Origin: JAAFIP01 sp963775085
Lineage (GTDB): Bacteria; Pseudomonadota; Gammaproteobacteria; Burkholderiales; Burkholderiaceae_C
Direction: 5' to 3'
NCBI GenBank assembly: GCA_963775085.1
Contig: CAVZHO010000003.1
Coordinates: 62,001 to 126,000 of the forward strand
DNA: 64,000 nucleotides
The position numbers were made by a program, and so were the translations under genes. Below, piece by piece: positions 57,817 through 64,000 of the stretch (position 1 is the stretch's first letter; each line of letters begins with the position of its first letter). The notes under the pieces were generated by a model. It ran no database searches. It had not been told where the DNA came from and was given only the letters and a program-made list of their open reading frames with translations.

Positions 57817-59496
57817 TTAACTGCGCAGTTCGCGCCGCAGGATTTTCCCGACGTTTGATTTGGGCAAATCGTCCCTGAACTCGATGTATTTGGGTATCTT
57901 GTAGCCCGTTAGATTCTGGCGGCAGTATTTGGCGACATCGTCTTCGCTCAAGCTCGAGTCGTTTTTCACTACAAACACCTTGATTGCCTCGCCCTGTTTT
58001 GCGTCTGCCACACCAATGGCCGCGCATTCCACCACGCCGGGGCAAAGCGAGATGACGTTTTCCAGTTCATTGGGGAAAACGTTAAAGCCGCTCACGATAA
58101 TCATGTCTTTTTTGCGGTCCACAATTTTGGTGTAGCCCTGCGCATCCATAATGCCAATGTCGCCTGTGCGCATAAATCCGTCTACGGTAAATGCCTTGGC
58201 GGTCTCCTCGACTTGCTGGTAGTAACCCACCATCACGTTCGGCCCTTTAATGCAGATCTCGCCGGATTCACCTACAGGCAAAGAGACTCCTGCCTCGTCT
58301 TTGATAGCAATCTCCACGCTGGGCAGTGGCAGACCGATGGTGCCGGAGAAGCTGGTAGAGGTGGTTGGGTTGTTGGTGCCGATGGCGCAAGTCTCGCTCA
58401 TGCCCCAGCCTTCCATCATCGGGCAACCGGTAACCTCCAACCAATGCTTGGCTGTGCCCGCCGATGCTGCCATGCCACCCGCTTGTGATACCTTCAGATG
58501 TGAAAAATCCACTGTCTTGAACATCGGGTGTTGCAACAGCGCATTGAACAACGTGTTGACGGCGGGCAGCATATGGAAGGGGCGTTTTTTTAGCACCTCA
58601 ATAAACTTGCCAAAGTCGCGTGGGTTGGGAACGAGCGTCATCTGCGAGCCTTGGCGAATCGCCAGAAGACTCAAAGTCAGCGCAAAAATATGGTACAGCG
58701 GTAGCGCGGCAATGCTATTGATCTTGCGCACATCGCCCACCGCTTGCAGTGCAGGTGTAAACCAGGCCTCGGCCTGTAGCAAGGCCGCCACAATATTACG
58801 GTGGGTGAGCACGGCACCCTTGCTCAGGCCTGTGGTGCCGCCGGTGTACTGTAAAAACGCAATCGAATCGAGCGTCGTGGTATTGGGCTTGAGTGCTTGG
58901 GTACTGCCTTGGGCCAGTGCCCGGCTAAATGGCGTGACGGTACGCCCACCATCGAGTGGCAAAGCGTATTCGGGCACCATTTTGGCCAAATGGCGTACTG
59001 CAAAGGTCAGCCATTTGCCATAAAAAGCACCCAGCAGATCCCCCATGGAGGCCATGACGATGTGTTTGATGGGCGTCTTATCGAGAACTTCAGCCAGGGT
59101 GTGGGCAAAATTCTCCAGAATCACAATGGCGGTAGCGCCAGAGTCTTTCAATTGGTGCTCCAGCTCGCGCGCAGTGTACAGCGGATTGACATTCACGCAG
59201 GTGTAGCCCCCACGCAAAACAGCTGCCATGGTGACGGGAAACTGCGGGATATTAGGCAGCATGATGGCCACCCGTGCGCCGGGCTCCAACCGCTGGTTTT
59301 GAAGCCAGGCACCGAGCGCTGTGGACAAGGTGTCCAGCTCGCTGTAGCCCATCCACCGATCCATGCACACCGTAAAACGAAGGCCAGCATGCTTCTTGAA
59401 ACTCTCCTCCAGCAATGCCGTCAGCGAGCGGTATTGATCGGGGTTGATGTCGTGGGGCACATTGGCGGGATAGCTTTTGAGCCAGAACTTATCCAT
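57817..59496 (-). CDS. fadD: Long-chain fatty acid-CoA ligase
   Basis: 559 aa AMP-forming ligase. P-loop YTGGTTGLSKGA (about residues 215-226), GWGMSETCAIG, TGDIGIMDAQGY and the hinge DRKKDMIIVSGFNVFP, all typical of FadD. It activates long-chain fatty acids to acyl-CoA at the inner face of the membrane. The conserved C-terminal lysine region PKSNVGKILRRELR is present. It lies 27 bp downstream of the FFLEELY-type gene on the same strand. Confidence 0.94.
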   Translation of the reverse strand: MDKFWLKSYPANVPHDINPDQYRSLTALLEESFKKHAGLRFTVCMDRWMGYSELDTLSTALGAWLQNQRLEPGARVAIMLPNIPQFPVTMAAVLRGGYTCVNVNPLYTARELEHQLKDSGATAIVILENFAHTLAEVLDKTPIKHIVMASMGDLLGAFYGKWLTFAVRHLAKMVPEYALPLDGGRTVTPFSRALAQGSTQALKPNTTTLDSIAFLQYTGGTTGLSKGAVLTHRNIVAALLQAEAWFTPALQAVGDVRKINSIAALPLYHIFALTLSLLAIRQGSQMTLVPNPRDFGKFIEVLKKRPFHMLPAVNTLFNALLQHPMFKTVDFSHLKVSQAGGMAASAGTAKHWLEVTGCPMMEGWGMSETCAIGTNNPTTSTSFSGTIGLPLPSVEIAIKDEAGVSLPVGESGEICIKGPNVMVGYYQQVEETAKAFTVDGFMRTGDIGIMDAQGYTKIVDRKKDMIIVSGFNVFPNELENVISLCPGVVECAAIGVADAKQGEAIKVFVVKNDSSLSEDDVAKYCRQNLTGYKIPKYIEFRDDLPKSNVGKILRRELRS

Positions 59497-59523
59497 GCGC
59501 AGTCTCCTAACAGAAGTGTCAAT

Positions 59524-60357
59524 TCATTCTAGTTCAGGCCATGGTGTGTTCCCGTAGGTGTTTGCATCGCCCGCCTCAAACAGACGAGCCATCCAGGCTC
59601 TTTCACGTTGGTCCACCAGCGCTAAAAAACCCGTCACACCCCCCTTGCTGCGATGCAGCGCGGCAAAAGTATCAAACCCCAATTCGAGAAAATGTTGCAG
59701 ATCATGCAAGCCTGATGCATTGGCCGCTCCGCGCATCATGCGCAGCATCATGCGTAACCCGTGGGTGCGGGTGAGTTGTGACATCTCATTGCCAAGGCGT
59801 TGCACCAGGGCCAATTGCTCCGCACGCGCCTGTGGTTGGCCTACTGCTTTCCAGACCTGCACATAGGCAAAACGTGCAGCGCTCTCAGTGACGAGGGAGG
59901 GTTGCAAGGCCAAAAGGGCTGCACCCATGGCGTAATCAAATTGCTCAGTGACGGCATGCAACTGCGTCAATGTGGTCGCCACACTAACCACAGAAGCAGG
60001 AAATAAGCGTTGCATGACGGGCGCTATGCGACCAAACTGCGCATCGCGTTGTGAATAATCCCGCTCGCCATAAAGCTCTTGCAGAAAAAAGTGTGCAGCG
60101 GCACTCCAGTCATGGTGGTCCAAAACGTCGGCATAGCTGCGGCGAAATCGGTGGCATTGCGCCTGTTTGATGGCCTGTACGGCGAGCAGCAGGTGAGGTT
60201 GTGCTTGCCCTGCGCCCCGCAAATTGGTGACTACCTGCAAAGCCAGCGTAATCGAATGGAGCTCGGAGACCGTCAGGCTGCGCGGGAGCGTGCAGGCTGG
60301 CGCCAAGCCCGGTGCGGGGCTTTGCTGTGGAGTTGGCAGCGGAACCATACAAACCAT
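59524..60357 (-). CDS. FFLEELY-motif-type protein of unknown function
   Basis: 277 aa, all-helical, no signal or membrane span. It contains HFFLQELYGERDYSQRDAQFGRIAPVMQRLFP, the variant here of the FFLEELY motif that names a family of proteobacterial proteins without known function. It is upstream of fadD in the same orientation and diverges from an alpha/beta hydrolase gene 37 bp away, so a lipid-related role is possible but speculative. Confidence 0.75.
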   Translation of the reverse strand: MVCMVPLPTPQQSPAPGLAPACTLPRSLTVSELHSITLALQVVTNLRGAGQAQPHLLLAVQAIKQAQCHRFRRSYADVLDHHDWSAAAHFFLQELYGERDYSQRDAQFGRIAPVMQRLFPASVVSVATTLTQLHAVTEQFDYAMGAALLALQPSLVTESAARFAYVQVWKAVGQPQARAEQLALVQRLGNEMSQLTRTHGLRMMLRMMRGAANASGLHDLQHFLELGFDTFAALHRSKGGVTGFLALVDQRERAWMARLFEAGDANTYGNTPWPELE

Positions 60358-60394
60358 GAGTGTACAGAGTGGATAAAGCCATTACAGTCTGGGG

Positions 60395-61306
60395 ATGACC
60401 AATGCATGGATACAAAGATGGCTCACCTTGGGCACGCTGACCCTGGCTTTGGGGTTGGGAGTGTGGTTTTGGAGTCGCCATTGCATATTCTCGATATTGT
60501 GTTTCCTCAGCCCGGTGCTTGCCAGTGGATCGCCGATAGCTACGCAATTTATAGCGCTTTGGTGTGTCAACAAAGCTGATCCAACGCCGCGTGCCGGCCT
60601 GGCGACACATCTGCGGGCATGGTGCGGCGAGACCCTGACGGCCATCAAAGTCTTTCACTGGTGGCAACCTTTTTGCCGTGCCCGTATTCCCGACGGGATG
60701 GATGCTGCGTCGATCAGTTCCGGGCAGCGTGGCGTGGTGCTGGCACATGGTTTTTTTTGCAACCGGGCGTTTTGGACGCACTGGATGCGCCGCCTGCAAG
60801 CGCAGCAGCGCCCCTTCATCGCGGTAGATCTGGAGCCTGCCTTTGGCTCCATCGATGCTTATGTGGCCACAATCAACCAGGCAGTACGACAGATAAAAGA
60901 GGCTACCGGTCAGAGCCCCGTGGTCGTGGGCCACAGCATGGGTGGCCTGGCCATAAGGGCTTGGCTGGCCAGCGCACTCGCGCGGGAGGCTGGCAATGCG
61001 TTAGTGCATCGCGTGATTACTTTGGGGTCACCGCACCACGGAACTTGGCTTGCGCAATTCGCGCAGACACGCAATGGTGTACAGATGCAACACAACAGCT
61101 TGTGGCTGCGGACCCTGCAAAGTAGCGAAAAAGCTTTGCAATTCGTGAATTTTGTTTGCTTTTACTCGAACTGTGACAACATAGTTTTCCCGGTCTCATC
61201 CGCCAGGCTGGAAGCTGCCGATAATCGCTTGGTGCATGGACTGGGCCACATTGATATGATCCACGACCCTGCCGTGATGGATGCCTGTTGGGAATTGATG
61301 CAGTGA
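60395..61306 (+). CDS. Membrane-anchored alpha/beta hydrolase (lipase/esterase-like)
   Basis: 303 aa. Two hydrophobic N-terminal stretches (about residues 9-26 and 29-55) are followed by a lipase-type fold: oxyanion-side GVVLAHGFFCN, nucleophile elbow VVGHSMGG (Ser), Asp in SNCDNIVFP and His in GLGHIDMIHD complete the triad. It resembles triacylglycerol-lipase-like hydrolases; the lipid-related fadD lies across the divergent gap. The next gene, a response regulator fusion, is 22 bp downstream. Confidence 0.85.
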   Translation: MTNAWIQRWLTLGTLTLALGLGVWFWSRHCIFSILCFLSPVLASGSPIATQFIALWCVNKADPTPRAGLATHLRAWCGETLTAIKVFHWWQPFCRARIPDGMDAASISSGQRGVVLAHGFFCNRAFWTHWMRRLQAQQRPFIAVDLEPAFGSIDAYVATINQAVRQIKEATGQSPVVVGHSMGGLAIRAWLASALAREAGNALVHRVITLGSPHHGTWLAQFAQTRNGVQMQHNSLWLRTLQSSEKALQFVNFVCFYSNCDNIVFPVSSARLEAADNRLVHGLGHIDMIHDPAVMDACWELMQ

Positions 61307-61328
61307 TGAAATTCAAAGAAAGCCTGTT

Positions 61329-62441
61329 ATGCCGTTGATCGTTGTGATGGATGACGACGCGGGCACACGCATACTGGTAAGCCAGGTTCTTAAAAAAGAA
61401 GGCTACCAAGTCATGGCGGCGGAAGACGGCGTCAAGGGACTGGCGTTGATCCGCGAGTACAAACCTGACTTGATCGTCAGCGATGTGCAGATGCCGCTTA
61501 TGGACGGCTTTGCCGTACTGGAATCGGTGCGTAGCGATGCTGCGCTGGCCGCGATCCCTGTCATTTTATTGACCTCGCTGCAAGACCGCGCCTTTATGCG
61601 CCAGGGCATGACCACAGGTGCCGACGACTACCTCACCAAACCCTTTGCACCCCAGGAACTGCGCGATGCTGTCAATGCCCAGGTCAATAAACTGGTACGT
61701 GTCAGTGCCATGCGCGCCCAATTGGTCGATACGGCGGTAGGTGTGGCACTTGAAGAGCAGCGCCACCAAATCAGTAAACTCTACGAGCGGCGGATGGCCA
61801 AGACCCTGAGCGAGCAATGGCCCGACAGCGGTTTCGTACAGGAGAAAGAAAAATTCAACAGCGCCACCGTGCTGTTTGCCGATATGCGCGACGATGCCCA
61901 GTGGACGCAGCGCCTCTCCAGTAGCGAGCTGGGCGAGGTGGTACAGCAGTTTTATGGCACGGTGGGTGACACCGTGCACCTGTTTGGCGCGCACTATATG
62001 CAGTTTGTGGGCGACGGTATGCTGTGCGTGTTTGTTGACGCGGGCGACACCCTGTCGGTCAACCATGGTCTGCGGGCCGTACGCGCTGCCGTGGGCTTGA
62101 CCGATGCCACGCGCCGCCTGGATACGTATGTAAGTCAGCATTTTTCTGACCGCAACTTGCCCCCCTTTGCCCTGAGCATTGCGCTGCACAGTGGCCCCGT
62201 GGCGTTTGCCAAACTCGATGGCATGTTTGGCAGCACGGGCCAGACCACGCCCGTGGGCGATACGGTATCGTTGGCCCTCAAACTCTTTGGTGGACAACCA
62301 CGCCAGACCTGGGCCATCACCGCCACAGTGCAAACCGCCCGCCTGGTGACTGGAGCGGTACGCGTCGGCCAGCGCGCAATGATTGCCACACCAGGACGAC
62401 ACATGCCCGTGGATGCCGTTGAAATCCTGGGTTTGATCTGA
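61329..62441 (+). CDS. Response regulator fused to a divergent class III nucleotidyl cyclase domain
   Basis: 370 aa. Receiver domain (residues 1-120) with the acidic pocket MDDD, phospho-acceptor Asp52 (VSDVQMP) and the Lys in TKPF. A helical linker to about residue 175 precedes a class III cyclase domain. The two metal-binding Asp are present (FADMRD, Asp185; GDGM, Asp229). The substrate-selecting Lys is Gln225, and the transition-state Asn and Arg are Ser314 and Lys318, so cyclase activity is doubtful or altered. It overlaps the next gene, a hybrid kinase, by one base. Confidence 0.87.
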   Translation: MPLIVVMDDDAGTRILVSQVLKKEGYQVMAAEDGVKGLALIREYKPDLIVSDVQMPLMDGFAVLESVRSDAALAAIPVILLTSLQDRAFMRQGMTTGADDYLTKPFAPQELRDAVNAQVNKLVRVSAMRAQLVDTAVGVALEEQRHQISKLYERRMAKTLSEQWPDSGFVQEKEKFNSATVLFADMRDDAQWTQRLSSSELGEVVQQFYGTVGDTVHLFGAHYMQFVGDGMLCVFVDAGDTLSVNHGLRAVRAAVGLTDATRRLDTYVSQHFSDRNLPPFALSIALHSGPVAFAKLDGMFGSTGQTTPVGDTVSLALKLFGGQPRQTWAITATVQTARLVTGAVRVGQRAMIATPGRHMPVDAVEILGLI

Positions 62442-64000
62442 TGCCGTCAAACCTCAAAGCAAGCAGCGATTTTGCAGATTTGGCCGACAGCAAGCCTGTG
62501 CGTACCTGGTCGCTGCGCACGGTCCTGGTCACCAGCCTGCTGCTGTTCTCCCTGATTCCTGCGGCGGTTGTAGGTGGCCTGATGTACCGAAGCAATCTGC
62601 AAAGTGTGGAAGTACTGTCTGACAAAATTGTGCAGGACGTAGCCTACCGCGTACAGACCGATACCGAAAACCACCTGATGCAGGTGCACTCGCTGATCAA
62701 CGGTTTGCTGCTCGAGAAAGCCACCGAGGCGCAGATCGACAATGCCAAACGGTTGATCCTGCAGCCCGATGAGTTTGAACGTACGGCGTTTACTCTCACC
62801 CGCATGTCGCCCAATGTGTCTTACCTTTACTTTGGCAGTGCCAAGGGCGAGTTTTATGGTGTCCAAAAAACGCTGGACGATCCTGAACAGCGGGCGGTGG
62901 TGAACGTGTTGGCATTTGGCGACGACAGGCGGCGCTTTTTTTCGGCCACGCAGCCCGGTGATCGTACCCGCGAACTGCCACGAGAAACCAAACCCTACGA
63001 GCCCCGAGGCCGCCCTTGGTATATCGCCGCATCGGCAAAAAAAGGCCGGGTGTTTTCTACCGTGTACCCTTCAGCCTCGTCGGGCCAGTTGTTGATCACT
63101 CTGGCCCAGCCAGTGTATGAAAAAGATGGCAGTTTGTTGGGCATTTTTGCAGCTGATCTGTTTTTGAAGCGCCTGGCCGAACTGCTCCATACCCAAAAGA
63201 TCAGTAAAAGAGGAGCCGCTTTGCTGGTGGACGAACAGGGCTTTTTGGTCGCCACCTCAGCCAACGACGAGCTGTTTACCTCGGTAGACGGCAAGCTGGT
63301 GCGCCGAAAGCCCAGCGACAGTATCAACAGCACCATTCGGCTGGGCTATGCCGCCATAGCGCCGCTGCTGGACAAGCCCCAGGCTGGCGCAGATCAGCGC
63401 CCCTCACTTAACCAGCGGGTGCAAGTCGAAGGCGGTGAATCCCTGATTGCCGTCGTCAGCCCGTTTGGCGAGTCTTTGGGCTTGAAATGGACGCTCATGG
63501 TGGTCGCGCCCGAGGGTGATTTTGCGGAGGAAACCAGGCAGGCTATCAAAAGTGCTTCGCTGGTCATGTTATCGGTCCTGTTGGCTGGAGCGGTGCTGGC
63601 CGCCCTGTTTGCCTACAGTTTAAGCCACCGCTTTAGCCGCTTGACGCAAGCGGTGGAGCAGATGGGCCATGGCGTAAAGCCCACTGTGCAAGCCCATGCC
63701 AAGATTTCCGAAGTGCGCACCCTCTCCTTGGCCATGCGCCACAGCTTTGAAGAGCTGGAGCGCCACCGCATAGAAATTGATGCGCACGCGCTCGCCCTGG
63801 CCGATGCCAACGAGAACCTGGAAACCCGCGTTGCCCAACGCACCACGGAGCTGGAGGCCTCGCGCGAAGAGGCGCTGTCCGCCGCCCGTGCCAAAGCTTC
63901 CTTTTTGGCCACCATGAGCCACGAGATCCGCACCCCGCTGAACGGCGTGGTCGGCATGACCACCCTGCTGGCCGACACACCGCTGAGCCACGAACAGCGG
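62441..64000 (+). CDS. Hybrid-type sensor histidine kinase with periplasmic sensor domain (3'-truncated)
   Basis: The ATG at 62441 overlaps the upstream stop by one base; 520 codons are visible and the frame runs off the right edge. Transmembrane helices at about residues 30-50 and 370-392 flank a dCache-like periplasmic sensor (PRGRPWYIAASAKKGRVFSTVYP is the dCache signature region). A coiled coil and the H-box MSHEIRTPLNGVVGM (His494) follow. This H-box type is usual for hybrid kinases, but the receiver part is not seen. It is the likely partner of the upstream response regulator-cyclase fusion. Confidence 0.88.
   Translation, partial: MPSNLKASSDFADLADSKPVRTWSLRTVLVTSLLLFSLIPAAVVGGLMYRSNLQSVEVLSDKIVQDVAYRVQTDTENHLMQVHSLINGLLLEKATEAQIDNAKRLILQPDEFERTAFTLTRMSPNVSYLYFGSAKGEFYGVQKTLDDPEQRAVVNVLAFGDDRRRFFSATQPGDRTRELPRETKPYEPRGRPWYIAASAKKGRVFSTVYPSASSGQLLITLAQPVYEKDGSLLGIFAADLFLKRLAELLHTQKISKRGAALLVDEQGFLVATSANDELFTSVDGKLVRRKPSDSINSTIRLGYAAIAPLLDKPQAGADQRPSLNQRVQVEGGESLIAVVSPFGESLGLKWTLMVVAPEGDFAEETRQAIKSASLVMLSVLLAGAVLAALFAYSLSHRFSRLTQAVEQMGHGVKPTVQAHAKISEVRTLSLAMRHSFEELERHRIEIDAHALALADANENLETRVAQRTTELEASREEALSAARAKASFLATMSHEIRTPLNGVVGMTTLLADTPLSHEQR

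Noticed and set aside
57771..57820. Possible small gene between 5S and fadD
   Set aside because: It consists of read-through from 5S and its terminator; no ribosome site or family.

Overview
The window is a piece of a bacterial chromosome, almost certainly from the Betaproteobacteria, order Burkholderiales, and most like the Rhodoferax/Polaromonas side of the Comamonadaceae. This rests on the 16S rRNA signature, the tRNA-Tyr/Gly/Thr-tuf-tRNA-Trp-secE-nusG-rplKAJL-rpoBC order, the rsmB-DUF4390-ntrY-ntrX block, the many Bug-type (tripartite tricarboxylate) binding proteins, and GC-rich coding with AT-rich spacers. No phage, IS transposase or CRISPR array was seen.

Layout. (1) 1-7833: a plus-strand catabolic cluster. 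It holds the end of a molybdenum hydroxylase subunit, a Rieske ring-hydroxylating oxygenase, two class II aldolase/adducin proteins, two related ABC-type binding proteins, a Bug binding protein and a Gfo/Idh/MocA dehydrogenase. It looks like an aromatic-carboxylate (phthalate-like) pathway, but the substrate is not proven. (2) 8291-22322: the information-processing superoperon with four tRNAs, tuf (carrying a one-base frameshift), secE, nusG, four ribosomal protein genes, rpoB and rpoC, closed by a strong terminator. (3) 22465-28410: a LemA-like protein, the rRNA methyltransferase RsmB, a DUF4390 protein and the NtrY/NtrX-like two-component pair. (4) 28466-35036: tRNA-Phe, VanZ-like, OmpW-like, SGNH lipoprotein, SemiSWEET, PBP4-type DacB, PtsN and HprK. 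(5) 35215-43867: three Bug binding proteins and a minus-strand operon (CoA transferase A/B, EthD-like and carboxymuconolactone decarboxylase-like proteins, SDR, LigI-like lactonase, metallo-beta-lactamase-fold lipoprotein), apparently for a second aromatic/lactone catabolic route. (6) 44128-45967: a periplasmic sorbosone-dehydrogenase-like lipoprotein with an overlapping diheme cytochrome c. (7) 46287-51616: the ABC-F protein Uup and an isoquinoline-oxidoreductase-like molybdenum hydroxylase pair. (8) 51662-57694: a complete rrn operon (16S, tRNA-Ile, tRNA-Ala, 23S, 5S, terminator) driven by four stacked promoters, two of them in a 137-bp tandem duplication. (9) 57817-64000: a long-chain acyl-CoA ligase, a FFLEELY-type protein, an alpha/beta hydrolase, a response-regulator/nucleotidyl-cyclase fusion and the start of a hybrid histidine kinase.

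The least explained items are non-coding. Two long hairpins at 37334-37564 have unrelated stems but share an identical 32-bp loop core in opposite orientations. A roughly 100-nt palindrome upstream of the molybdenum hydroxylase folds better as plus-strand RNA. A dispersed palindromic repeat occurs five times, once inside the uup coding sequence. Two possible one-base frameshifts (tuf, and the 5' end of the DUF4390 gene) may be real or assembly errors.
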